Part shown: positions 1 through 9,593 of the stretch, piece by piece
How the letters are laid out: each line of letters begins with the position of its first letter
Numbering within the stretch: position 1 is the first letter of the stretch
From: Chloranthus sessilifolius
Taxonomy: Eukaryota; Streptophyta; Magnoliopsida; Chloranthales; Chloranthaceae
Length of the DNA: 64,000 nt
NCBI GenBank assembly: GCA_021018995.1
Contig: JAJIZI010000019.1
Location: forward strand, 434,001 to 498,000
Direction: 5' to 3'
Notes under the pieces: generated by a model
What the model saw: the letters and a program-made list of their open reading frames with translations, nothing else
What the model was told of the DNA's origin: nothing
Database searches by the model: none
Position numbers and translations under genes: made by a program

Positions 1-235
1 ACATGACAGCGACAGTTTTTTAGTGGTTGCCACTACTATTGACAATTTAGCGGCAGTAGTTGTAAAAACTGCCGCTAATACCCTCACCAGCAGTTGTAAA
101 AATTGCAGCTAAAACAAAGTAGCGACAACACTAGTAGCAGCAATTTTTACAACTGCCGGTGAGGGTATTAGCGGCAATTTTTTTGTTAATAGCGGCAGTT
201 TTTGGCTGCCGCTAATAGTCTTATTTTTTGTAGTG
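1..235 (-). mobile_element. CACTA (En/Spm) transposon terminus, cut by the window start
   Basis: The last 15 bases read, on the minus strand, CACTACAAAAAATAA, the hallmark terminus of plant CACTA transposons. Inside it are repeated GCGGCAGTTTTT-type subterminal motifs in both orientations, as expected for transposase-binding repeats of this superfamily. No coding sequence is visible, so this is either the tip of a larger element to the left or a small non-autonomous derivative. The superfamily call rests on the terminus plus the subterminal repeats; the other end is outside the window. Confidence 0.75.
71..176. repeat. Subterminal inverted repeat of the CACTA end
   Basis: Two arms of about 40 bp (71-110 and 136-176) are near-perfect reverse complements around a ~25 bp spacer. 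Each holds GCCGCTAATACCCTCACC followed by CAGTTGTAAAAATTGC. A second small palindrome (TAGCGGCAG...CTGCCGCTA) lies at 190-215. This would fold into a stable hairpin and is typical of CACTA subterminal regions. Confidence 0.7.
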
Positions 236-814
236 AGTAGTCAATATGGAACTCGCTTAAAATCTTCAAGTTAAGGTGTTGCACCATATCAATCTCCTGA
301 CCATTAAAGTTAAACTTTTAATCGCAACCATTGAACTGTATCATCATTATGTCATGTGGTGAACATTTGTGACCAATCTATCATTAGAACATGTCTCACC
401 CCAAAGACCGATGCCTCTAAAAGGATGTGAACCATCAGATTGGTGAAGTTTAATATCCGCCATTAAATCTGAAATCAATGGCTGCATTAAAATCCACAAA
501 TTGAACAGTTTAAAATCTCCTTAAAGCACCATTTTTGGGCATGTTGCACGTCAATGTATGATCTATTACTTTGACGGTACGAATCACCCACATCTTAAAC
601 CATTGATTATATAAGATCATTTAAAAACATCATTTTGTTGTTTACATGACGTTTAGGAGAGTCGGGCCCTTTTTTATTACTAGTAGAGTGTCGGGCCAAA
701 AGATTTATTCACTTTGTTTTTAAAGCCAATCAATAGCAAGCCTAGAGAACACAATAGCCAATAGTTCTCCAAATAAATTTAAGCTATAAACCACATTATA
801 GAATTTATTAATTA
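236..814. other. Non-coding DNA, nothing recognised
   Basis: AT-rich sequence without an open frame of note and without a terminal repeat I could pair. It is the flank into which the CACTA element landed; it probably belongs to an older degraded repeat, but I see no diagnostic motif. Confidence 0.4.
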
Positions 815-861
815 ATTATATATATATCTATATATATATGAGAAATAATTAAATGACTTGC

Positions 862-966
862 CATGGGACATGAGCCTATGACTCGAGCTGCTATTGGTTG
901 CATGTCATATCAGGTGACTTAAAAAGTCAATCAATGATAGCTCAAGTCATGAGATTATGTCCCATG
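862..966. repeat. Hairpin (MITE-like) repeat, unit 1 of a tandem array
   Basis: The unit begins CATGGGACATGAG and ends ...TTATGTCCCATG. The outer ~40 bp on each side are imperfect reverse complements (CATGGGACAT, then ATGACTCGAGC against GCTCAAGTCAT, then ATTGGTTG against CAATCAAT). It is flanked by GAGAAATAATT and AAAAGATATATA, and TA runs separate it from the next unit. Foldback structure and size fit a MITE, but the same flanks recur with each copy, so it is also a tandem repeat unit of about 140 bp. Confidence 0.65.
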
Positions 967-1003
967 AAAAGATATATATTTGAGAAATAATTATATGACT
1001 TGC

Positions 1004-1094
1004 CATGAGACATGAGCCTATGACTCGAGCTCCTATTGGTTGCATGTTATATCAAGTGATTTAAAAAGTCAATCAATGATAGCTTATGTCATGA
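1004..1094. repeat. Hairpin repeat, unit 2, left part (interrupted)
   Basis: Second copy of the same unit (CATGAGACATGAGCC...), lying directly after unit 1. It matches unit 1 up to about 1094 and then stops. The missing end, ATTATGTTCCATGAAAAG, is found at 3993-4010, which means that 1095-3992 was inserted into this unit. Confidence 0.65.
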
Positions 1095-1611
1095 AGTTTT
1101 TTTGAGAATCTGCTGTTATTTTATTAAGAACAGTGGAGAGAATAAATCAAGAGTGGGGAATTGGAGATGGTCAGCACAACAAGTCTGAAATAAATACAGT
1201 CCTATAAGATACAAGGTCTATTGTAGTAAGTTTTGATAAGTTAGAGTTTGTCCCACAGAGAAATTGATCTAGAACCCAAAATGGGCTATAATAGTAGGCC
1301 TCCAGATCTAACTACAGATCTGAAAATCCTAAAGAAAGGGAGTTGGGTGTCACGACTACACTAAATTAATCCAAAAAGTAGAGAAATAAAATATAGCCCT
1401 ATCCTAAAGAAAGGGTTAAGAAGAAGATGGTGGTAGTGTGTGTCAAAATAAAATACAAAAATTATGAGAAGTAAGCAGGTTAAGTTAGAGTCAATGATGC
1501 AGTAATGTAACTCAGATTTAGTCTATCTCTGCAGTGCTCCTTGCTAAGACGCTATTAAAAACCTCAACAAGGTAAAAGCTCCCAGTTTAACCCATGCCAT
1601 TTGGGGCGCTC

Positions 1612-2162
1612 TTAGGGCTATACTCTGTCCACTCTAATGGCCACAGGGTATCCGATAGAGTCTGTCAAATCCTATTAGTTAAACAAGGAATTCACTAGTC
1701 TAATCCAGAGGAGTGGATCGATCATCTCCACAGCCACTGGACCAGCTCTAGTCATGAATACTATTGCAGTACTATGTAATGCCAGTGCTACAAGCTCCCC
1801 AGAGCACTGCACAGACCTGGCTGACATTCATAGGATCCTAAGTGCTTTGCTAAGGCTGACTGCTCACTAGTGCCCACAAAAAGGACTATGCAACAGGTTG
1901 AATAAGGCTTTAGATTCAGTTGGACATTACTACAAATGGCCTGCAATGACTCAACCTCAAGCTATAATTACTACATGAGATCAGATCTAACATCTGATAT
2001 CGATTAGGTAGAACAGAGGAGTGCCAATTACTTTACAAATCTCCTCATAAGACTCTAGAAGCTCATGTGCAGGGGAGAAGAATCCTTCTCAAACATGTGA
2101 ATGGACACAACCTTAGGGCTATACTCTGTCCACTTGAATGGTCATAGGGTATCCCATTGGTC
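1612..2162 (+). repeat. Diverged direct duplication inside the 2.9 kb insertion
   Basis: The ~54 bp segment at 1612-1665 (CTTAGGGCTATACTCTGTCC...) recurs at 2109-2162 with a few differences. The stretch between is unique by eye. It indicates internal duplication within this unclassified element. Confidence 0.55.
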
Positions 2163-3071
2163 TGTCCATCCCACGAGGCCTGAGAAAGAACATGAAAACT
2201 GCTGCAACCACCATGGTCCACAGGCCTCCGAGCTCCCTAGATCTCACTACAGATCCAGCATTGCTGTCCATGTGTCTATCAAACTAAGGGAAATTAGATG
2301 GTAAATAATAGATCTACTAGAAGTTGAATGAGCTAGTCCCAAATACATGGATCCTATAGACATCTAAAGAAACCATAAGATCTATAAATTTAATTAAACA
2401 TTAAAACAATAGTTCATTAATGAACACAAAACTTACAATGAACTGTCTCCTGGCTGCAGCCTATACACTACTGCTCATCCACAATCCCAATGTATACAAA
2501 ATCTATTACAAGACTGAAACAAAACTAAACCTAGCTGCTTACAGAGGGATTAGCCGGCAAGTGCTGAGCTAAGAGAGAAGAGAAATAGGAAAAAGAGGTG
2601 ATCAAACCCTAACCCTAGCCTGCTAGAGCTCTCAGCCGACAGAGGATGAAGGAAATATACAAAAAATAAGCTCTAAGTACAACTTATGTATATTGTCAAA
2701 ACGGCCTTGGATCTAAAGAGACTAACCCTAAATTTTCCACTAGACGTGGCATTGTTATAACTCTTGAATGTCTCGAGATGTGCGCTTTAAAATTTACACC
2801 TCGGGAAGTGTGCCCTAGCCTTGGGAAATTCCCAAAAGGTTCCTGAGTTAAAACTGAGAAGTGGTGAGCCCACGCTTCGCGGGGTTGGCAGGTATTTTAG
2901 TTTACTCGTGCAGTTGCTTTGCCTTTGCGGAGATGCCTTTGGCTGATGGGAAGGGCTCATTCGTGCAGTAAGCCATTAGTGAATCACACAGTTGCTTCAT
3001 GTCGCAGTGCTGTAGTGGAGATGATTTGGAGAGCCAGGGTGTTTTGCGCAGTAGAGCTTCAGGAGCTCTCT

Positions 3072-3278
3072 CCAAGGATCAAAATTTTGGGTTTCGAAGG
3101 GGACCAAAACCAAAATTTTGGCCGAAAATCAAAATTTCGGTCGATAATTTGACCGAAAACTCCAATTCCATATATTTTATGATCAAAATTTTGATCCCAA
3201 ATTATCGTTTTGGTGGGGACCGAAACTGATAATTTCGGTTGAAATTTCGGTCATTTCGACCAAAATTTTGATCCTTGG
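3072..3278. mobile_element. MITE-like foldback element
   Basis: The segment starts CCAAGGATCAAAATTTTGG and ends CCAAAATTTTGATCCTTGG, an almost perfect terminal inverted repeat. The interior is also built of inverted AAAATTTTG, AAATTTCGG and ACCGAAA words, so nearly the whole 207 bp can fold on itself. CT-rich sequence lies on both sides, so a short target duplication (CTCTCT) is possible but not provable. It is non-coding and sits inside the 2.9 kb insertion. Confidence 0.65.
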
Positions 3279-3992
3279 CTCTCTCTCTCTCTCTCTCTCT
3301 CGCTAAGTACTCATGTAGGTGGGCTCCTGCGCTCGTGTAGTAACTTGTAAGGCTCCAGAGTGTGCGAGATCTACGCGCAGGGGAATTCTGGGCGTCTCTC
3401 TCTTCCAGGGCCATGCGAGAACTTCGCGAGGTGACCTTTTGTTCTCTATGCATATGGGCTCGCTGTGTTCCTCGCACGGCTACTTTGAGGCTTGATCTCT
3501 GCGAGAGCTTTGCGATCACGAATTCTGAAGGTTTTACACTGTGAGATCTCCGTGATGTCTTTACAGCTCTCCTCTTGACTGCGCGACCTATCTACGCGAG
3601 AGCTTCTTCCATTGCATCTTTAGCTTCGCGATGAGGCTTCTCAACTCTGCGAGGTTTGTTTCTTGACACTCTGCTGCACAACACTTGCTGCTGTTGCAAC
3701 ATTTTTCCTTCTCAGCTAACTTTAGTCATCTGCTAGACTTTAGGTCAATGATGATCAGCAACAGTGAGTCACCATGGTGAGCACTACCAAGGTGTTCCAT
3801 CAGGCTTTGTCTCAGCTGTCATCTTTGAGTGCATTCTCTCTCTCTTTTGGGCCAAAAAGCAAGGAGTTTGTATTAAGCTGCATACTTTATTACTAACTAT
3901 AAAATAGATTTAACAAATGATTATTAGTGGGCTTCAAGGTCCATCAAAGGCTAGGTTAAGAGGTGAAAAGTGGTACTTTTCAGTGCATAACA

Positions 3993-4008
3993 ATTATGTT
4001 CCATGAAA

Positions 4009-4010
<2 letters not shown>
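3993..4010. repeat. Hairpin repeat, unit 2, right remnant
   Basis: ATTATGTTCCATGAAAAG is the expected end of the unit begun at 1004. It is followed by a ~60 bp TA run and then unit 3. Confidence 0.6.

Positions 4011-4070
<60 letters not shown>
4010..4070. repeat. (TA)n microsatellite
   Basis: About 60 bp of perfect AT dinucleotides between hairpin repeat units 2 and 3. Likely expanded from the short ATATAT run that follows each unit. Confidence 0.95.
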
Positions 4071-4074
<4 letters not shown>

Positions 4075-4092
4075 AATAATTATATGACTTGC

Positions 4093-4197
4093 CATGGGAC
4101 ATGAGCTGATGACTCGAGCTTCTATTGGTTGCATGTCATATCAGGTGACTTAAAAATTCAATCAATGATAGCTCGAGTCATGAGATTATGTTCCATG
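4093..4197. repeat. Hairpin (MITE-like) repeat, unit 3
   Basis: Third copy of the 105 bp hairpin unit, again with the GAGAAATAATT leader and ending TTCCATG. It closely matches unit 1 (862-966), with only a handful of differences. A further TA run follows at 4221-4252. Confidence 0.65.
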
Positions 4198-4218
4198 AAA
4201 AGAGTGATAGGATCACTA

Positions 4219-4220
<2 letters not shown>

Positions 4221-4252
<32 letters not shown>
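4221..4252. repeat. (TA)n microsatellite
   Basis: About 32 bp of TA dinucleotides next to the third hairpin unit and just before the A-rich 3' tail of the LINE. Confidence 0.9.
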
Positions 4253-4259
<7 letters not shown>

Positions 4260-4280
4260 TATAAGCAAAAGAAAGAAAAA

Positions 4281-5007
4281 CCTTTTTTTTTTTCTTTTTT
4301 TATTATTATTATTAAGCTTGAGGTTGGAGGGTCCTCGCCCATTTATTAAAACCAAATAATGGAGGGAGTAACATAAAAAAAGGGCACAAGGATAACATGA
4401 GCATTGAGAGTTTCGGCATTGCCATCACTCTCAAAATCCAAGAACCCATCACCTCATTACAACCAACTAAGAGAATAATACAAGTCCCTTCTACGAAGAT
4501 TAAATATATCATGTGGCATTGCATTAAGTCCCTGACCCGGTAGAAAGTCTGCACAAGCATTCCCTTCTCTCCATATCTTAGAAAACGAGATCTTCATGAA
4601 TTTTTCCTTTCCCTTGTCTAGACCATGCAATAAGTCCCAACACCTCCATGGGCATTCAACGTCCTTATTTGTAAATCGGATGATCTGATATGAATCTGAT
4701 TCCACCCAAAGAGATAGTTGTGCACTCTTGCCAGATTGATACCCTTTTCTATTGCTTGCAACTCACATTCTTCAACATCCCCTCCTCTAAGAGGGCTGGA
4801 ATAGCATTCCAGAATATCTCCTTTGGAATTTCTAAATATAACATCAAAACCCCTCCAATCGCCTTGGATTGCCACATCAACTTTCATCTTCACTACTCTG
4901 TCTAATGGGAGATTCCATTCAAAAGACTTCACACTAGCATGGTTTGAAGGATTTAGATTTGATAATGACGAAAGGAGATCCTCCACACAGTGAATACCAA
5001 GAGAATT
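4281..5007 (-). mobile_element. L1-type LINE, 3' portion (RNase H end and tail)
   Basis: Minus-strand LINE fragment. The low-coordinate end is an A-rich tail on the minus strand (complement of 4281-4313), as expected for a LINE 3' end. Upstream of it lie a short 3' UTR and an RNase H domain. The fragment stops at 5007, where LTR element C begins, and the same LINE resumes at 12358 with the zf-RVT region that belongs just before the RNase H. The LINE is therefore one old insertion split by element C. Confidence 0.8.
4457..5000 (-). pseudogene. LINE ORF2 C-terminal RNase H domain (RVT_3 type)
   Basis: Two overlapping minus-strand frames carry the domain. The first (within 4618-5037) has KMKVDVAIQG, then GFDVIFRNSKGDI and ECELQAIEKGINLA, matching the start of the plant LINE-type RNase H fold (normally VDGA, then gviRd..G, then E.A.l..gl..A). 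The second (within 4457-4705) has MESDS..II and IWREGNACADFL, matching the later D and the H/R-x-x-N-x-x-A-D motif. The usual VDGA reads VDVA. The domain removes RNA from RNA/DNA hybrids during target-primed reverse transcription. The frame changes between motifs, so it is a pseudogene. Confidence 0.8.
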
Positions 5008-5148
5008 TGTAACATCCCGAAAAATTTCTGAAACCACAGGTCTTGATCAGGTGCGTGTCCGTTAAGAAATGCGTCACCGTTTCAGATTTTCCAAACGAGA
5101 TCATTTTGGATCCATTTGAGCTTCGTGTAAGACTTTTGGACTAAAGCT

Positions 5149-5282
5149 CATACACCGTGATGGTGTATGGCTTAACGCCGAATCTCGTGTAATCAGTGAT
5201 TCAGGTGTGCAAGCTCCACACCGAACCAAAGATCTTTTGGTGTAATAAGAAATACCTTGCTTAGGTGTATAAGTTCCACACC
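5149..5282. repeat. GGTGT...ACACC inverted-repeat array in the C LTR
   Basis: Three short hairpin motifs lie 40-60 bp apart just upstream of the TATA box: CATACACC...GGTGTATG (5149-5169), GGTGTGC...CCACACC (5204-5222) and GGTGTAT...CCACACC (5264-5282). The same array is present in the 3' LTR at about 9735-9870. Position suggests a U3 regulatory cluster; that is inference. Confidence 0.65.
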
Positions 5283-5349
5283 GGAACAAGTCAAATGGAT
5301 AAGGCTTAACACCCAAATGGGTGTTTCATAGGGGAACCAACCCCTTTTA

Positions 5350-5357
5350 ATATAAAA
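5350..5357 (+). promoter_or_regulatory. LTR TATA box, element C 5' LTR
   Basis: TATAAAAG within CCTTTTAATATAAAAGGC, downstream of the hairpin array. The 3' LTR has the matching TATAAAAA at 9944-9951. This is the likely core promoter of the element. Confidence 0.6.
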
Positions 5358-5948
5358 GGCAAAGCTTCCTTTGGAAGCTATTAACCGTTTGCAAGTTTTG
5401 GAGTTTTTGGGTTTCTAGAGAGAGAGATAGGAACTTGAGGAGATCACCCCGTGTACGTCAGAAACTTGGATCGACTCCATTAAGCTTTGAGGTATTAGTT
5501 TTGTCTTGGTTAATGTGCAGAGAGAAGTCATTGAGTTCCGACACGATAGAGATCCGTGAAGAAACGAAGGTTTTATCTCTTCAAACCCTCTTTTTATTTG
5601 GATGTTTCGAAGTCCCGAAGCCGGTGGATCTTGCAAGAGTGTTGCCTTGCTTTATGAGAAGATTTTAAGCATTGATTGAGTCCAATATGAGAGTGGGACG
5701 TTGGGCTCTCAAACCGTTTCATGTGGAAAAACCGATGTTCGGTTTCGGCCCGAAATACGTGACGGATGCGTGATTTAAAAAGGTGAAAGATCTCTTAGTT
5801 TTGAAGATTAAATTAATATTTTAATGTGATATTAAATGTTCTAGGCTTAGATTAATGAGTGGGTGAAGAAAATGTACGAAAATCCTTTGAATTTGGGGGG
5901 AGTTGAACCTAGGAAGAAGAAGCCCGAAGGGCTACAAAATCTGCCAAA

Positions 5949-6160
5949 ATCGAACGATTGATTTGTGAATCGATCGATCGATTTTGACAAGACATAGATG
6001 TGCAAGTTTATGAAGGATTTGAATGATCGATTTTGAAAACCGATCGTTCAAAATTAGAAATTGAACGATCAATTTTTGTATAAAACAGAGATGTATAAAA
6101 GTGCTGGCAAAATCGATCGATCAAATTTTTCTACCTTGGAAATCGATCTTTCGATTTTCT
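5949..6160. repeat. CGATCGATCG-type palindrome cluster, C 5' LTR
   Basis: Repeated words such as ATCGAACGATCGAT and ATCGATCGATCGATTTT occur several times in about 210 bp, spaced irregularly. The homologous cluster in the 3' LTR is at 10547-10775 and better preserved. Unrelated LTR families in this window carry analogous clusters (20526-20812, 45562-45962, 51642-52050). Confidence 0.75.
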
Positions 6161-6749
6161 CTGTTTTGACTGGTGCAATTTTTTCTCTATTTTGACTGGT
6201 GCAATTGACACGTAGTATAATCTTAATGTGATCTAGGTTAAGAATGGGAGACTATATATGAGGACCTTTGGATCGCTTTGAACAGCTCCAAATTTAAGGT
6301 AGGGGAAACTTAAAACCCATTTGCATTTTTGACTTTGATCTATAGATGTCATGATATGATTAATGAAATGTGATGAGTTTGATTGTCATCAAATTAGAAA
6401 TGGAACTATTTGAAATTGGAACTTTGAATTCATTGAAAGGTATTGAAATTACGAAACTTAGAATATGGATTTGAATCTGATATGAAAAGACATTTGTATT
6501 TGAATCTGATTTGACGGATGTAAGGAAAACTTTGAATCTTTGAGATATAATTGAAGTGTTTGGAATTAGTTGCATCTGAATTTTTAATATGGATTATGGA
6601 ACTTTGAGTTTAGAATAAGATGGATTTATCTTAGAATTACTAGTTTGAGCATGAAATTTGAACTCTGTATCCGAAAGTGAGTATGAACTTTGAAAATGGA
6701 CTTTGAATATGAACTGTGGATGTGAACTTTAAATCCGTGTACACAGACT

Positions 6750-6985
6750 GGACACAGACTACATAGTGCATACTACATACTGGACCGGTATGACGGGTTA
6801 TCCATACACACTGCATATTGGACCAATACGACAGGTTATCTCAGACACTGCATCTTGGATCGATCTGACAAAGTTATCCGTACACACTACATCGGACCGA
6901 CACTCGGGTTATCCATTACACACCGTGCATATTGCATCGGACCAAGACTGTTGGTTATCCGTATACCGTAAACTATACACCTTGA
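6750..6985 (+). repeat. GGTTATCC minisatellite in the C 5' LTR
   Basis: About five degenerate copies of a ~40 bp unit built on ATCGGACC..GACGGGTTATCCGTACACAC. The 3' LTR has a related but rearranged set at 11360-11530, so copy number differs between the two LTRs. Confidence 0.6.
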
Positions 6986-7808
6986 TGATGCATTTGAACA
7001 ACGATTGATCTTGACTAGGCCACCGCAATTGAATATTTAGAACATTGTAAGATATGAACTAGAAATATGAACATTGTAAGTCATTGAACCTGAATTCTAT
7101 ACCCTGTAAATCTATGAATCCGAATAGAAATTTTGAATCTAAATTCGAATGTGAATTTGGGAACTGAGAATGAATCGTTGAAATTTGTGTGAAAGCCAGG
7201 ATTATTGATTTTGATTTCGATTTAAGGATATATGCAAATTCTGTTTTGATAGTGAATTGTCTTTTGGAACTCTGTCATGAGTATTTGCATTGATATGATA
7301 AGAAATCAATTGAATTTGAGACTTTTCTACCGAGCTTAGACTGTTAGCTCACCCTGACTATATGTCACAGGTGTAGATTTTGATCAGGACCCCGGGCTTG
7401 AGGTGGATCTTGGTTTTGTACCAAAGAAAGAAGCACATCAGTTTTGGGATTTTGGTATAGTATCGGATCTGAGAGTTGGATTTGGTACGTCCAGTTATTA
7501 TTTAGATAGAATTGTTCGCCATTGTTTAGGTGATGGTTGGCCATCACCAGTGGTTAGTTTAGTTCATTTAGTCATATGTTTAGTAAGAAAAGGAAAATTT
7601 AGTTATGTTATTTTAGTTCTGCCATAAATGATATTACTATTTGCTTTAAATTCTGCAATTGTGTGTGAACGTACCAATATAATTATGTATTCAAATTTTG
7701 TTCTGCAATCTGGCAGTCCGAGTTTTTACATTTGGCTTAAAGTTTAAAAGAAAGAAAAACAAATATATGTCAGAAAAAAATGTGTCGAGAAAATTCGGGC
7801 TATTATAG

Positions 7809-7822
7809 TTGGTATCAGAGCT
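7809..7822 (+). other. Primer-binding site, element C
   Basis: TTGGTATCAGAGCT starts two bases after the 5' LTR. TGGTATCAGAGC is the standard complement of the initiator tRNA-Met 3' end used by many plant LTR elements to prime reverse transcription. Confidence 0.85.
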
Positions 7823-8106
7823 GTGATAGTAGATTCTATCAGGACATAGGAGACCCAATTGGGACTCTGTCATAGTTGGTATCAATGCCTAGGCTTTAGG
7901 ACTCATGGGGACTCAGAGTCATAGCTTTAGGTTAAGAGATGTGGCAGTAGGTCTTTTCATAGCGCAGGGGACATAGGAAGATCATTTCTGAATAAGTCTT
8001 TGGATCTTCATGATCACTTTTGATTAAATCTTTGTTTGATCGTGATAGATCAGTATGACCAGCCCCACATGTCAGAGGAGGTAGAGGCAGACCGAGGACG
8101 GTCCAC

Positions 8107-9170
8107 ATGACGAATGTCCCTGAAGGCGAGGGCACATCACGTGGCATAGAAATTGCCACCGGTCCTCACACCATTCCGTTGGGAGGTAGTGATAGTGGTA
8201 GTGATAGACAACTGTTGGAGACCATTGCCAATGCAATGACACAGCAGACGGATTCGATGGCCCAACAGTCCGAGCTACTAGCAACTAGGCAACAACCTTA
8301 AGGAGTTTTAGAATTTAGAAGGATGTATCCTCCGAGCTTTTCAGGTCAAGTCGAACCACTTGAGGCCGAGAAATGGTTGAATGAAGTGGAGAAGATCTTC
8401 AGTGTACGTCCTTGAACTGAGGATGAGAAAGTGAGATGGACAACCTTCAAACTGGATGGAGAGGCTAATCCGTGGTGGAAAGCAGTGCAACGAGATAGGG
8501 TGCAAGAAATCCCGAATGCCCCATGGACTTGGGCCAAGTTTATTGAGAAGTTTAATGTCGAATACCTCCTCAACGTGGTGCATAATCAATGGGAAGTTCA
8601 GTTTATAGAATTGAAACAAGACCGGATGTCCGTATGCGAGTATGGGGCTGAATTTTCTAGGCTTTTGAGGTTTGCACCTCTACATGTGGCCACAGAGTTG
8701 ATGAAGACCAAGAAGTTTCAATGTGATTTATGGCCTGACATCAAGGAGAGGGTCTCACTGTTTAAGCTAGGAACATATGTAGCGGTAATGGCCAAGGCCC
8801 TTATCGTCGAGGAAGACATTGAAAAGAAGTACCAAATAAAAGAACATAACCAAAAATATGGGACAAGTCAAACACGAGCTAGTACTTCCGAGCAGGCAAG
8901 CATCGAACCGAGACTCCTAATGCCAGCACCGATCTAGCCTGGTCAGACTACCTACTCGCGATCACCCGTGTCTACGTCTCCGACGTCACACACCACTTCA
9001 TCTGCACCGACAGAATCATGCACACAGTGTGGAGGATGACATAAGACAACTGAATGTTGGTGGCCCACTGGCGCACGTCTTAGGTGTGGTCAGATGGGAC
9101 ATCAGCTAAAAGACTGTCCCGAGAAAGGAAAGGAAAGAACAACTTCCGCATCTATTCGAAGGCCCTAGGT
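8107..9170 (+). pseudogene. Element C gag (retrotransposon gag with CCHC knuckle region)
   Basis: Fossil gag of the Ty3/gypsy type. Recognisable in order: a start region with MTNVPEGEG, the gag core with YPPSFSGQ, EAEKWLNEVEKIF, WWKAV and FNVEYL, a typical R-M-S-V-C-E-Y-G-A-E-F-SRL segment, and CCHC-knuckle-like sequence near 9015-9130 (including RCGQMGHQLKDCPEKG). In a live element this protein forms the virus-like particle and binds RNA. The region is broken by a few changes and is followed directly by non-coding sequence, not by pol. Confidence 0.8.
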
Positions 9171-9460
9171 TAACCTTGCAAGTTAAGGGTTCTAAATTTC
9201 TCTTGTGGATGTTAAATTTTTTGACTAATCATCAGGATTTGTAGTTGTGGTTAACCTTTTGATGATTAATAGTGTGAACTTGTAATGATGAACGCCTTTT
9301 AATCCTCTGGATGTCGTTAAAATTTTTTGATGTTCATTAATTTTGGATTTTCATTATTGTATAGGTATAGTTATCAGAATTGTAGATTTGTTGTGGATAT
9401 CTTTACAAATTTTGTAGATATGGTTACTAAGGTACACACACCAAAAGTAACAGGATAAAT

Positions 9461-9593
9461 TTTTGAGGACAAAAATTTCTAAAGGAGGGGTGAATGTAAT
9501 GACCTTAATTTTGAGGATGTTAAATTGTACTCGCACCTTTTTGAATACGACATGTAAATTTTCGAGGACGAAAATTCTTTAAGGAGGGAAGAA
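9461..9593 (+). other. Duplicated polypurine tract / LTR-junction sequence, element C
   Basis: Two near copies of the same junction lie 100 bp apart: GAGGACAAAAATTTC..AAGGAGGGG (9461-9488), followed by TGAATGTAATGACC, and GAGGACGAAAATTC..AAGGAGGGAAGAA (9563-9593), followed by the true LTR start TGTAACATCC. The second copy is the functional-looking polypurine tract. Element D shows the same doubled arrangement on the minus strand. Confidence 0.65.

Larger units (their letters stand above)
1095..3992 (-). mobile_element. ~2.9 kb insertion, possibly retroposed, family unknown
   Basis: The borders are inferred from the split hairpin repeat (1004-1094 and 3993-4010). Read on the minus strand, the end at 1097-1103 is a short A run preceded by AATAAAATAA about 15 bp upstream, which looks like a polyadenylation signal and tail and suggests a retroposed copy. 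I see no conserved domain in any frame. Internal marks are a partial duplication (1612-1665 and 2109-2162), a MITE at 3072-3278, and GC-richer text with many GCGAG words at 3300-3660. It could also be a non-autonomous LTR derivative; no clean target duplication was found. Confidence 0.4.
5008..7807 (+). repeat. Element C 5' LTR
   Basis: 2.8 kb LTR, directly followed by the primer-binding site. It aligns along its whole length with 9594-12357. Recognisable parts in order: GGTGT/ACACC inverted repeats (5149-5282), TATA box (~5350), a CGATCGATCG-rich cluster (5949-6160), a GGTTATCC minisatellite (6750-6985), and a GATGGTTGGCCATC palindrome near 7530. Confidence 0.9.

Noticed and set aside
4129-4359. 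Overlapping frames across the TA runs (also 49842-50130, 55271-55493)
   Set aside because: Tyr-Ile repeats from TA microsatellites, not proteins.
6766-7008. 80-codon frame in the C 5' LTR
   Set aside because: Lies over the GGTTATCC minisatellite and is not kept in the 3' LTR.
7403-7627. 74-codon frame conserved in both C LTRs (also 11951-12175)
   Set aside because: Equal length in the two LTRs looks interesting, but the differences change many residues and there is no motif; it is LTR non-coding sequence that happens to stay open.
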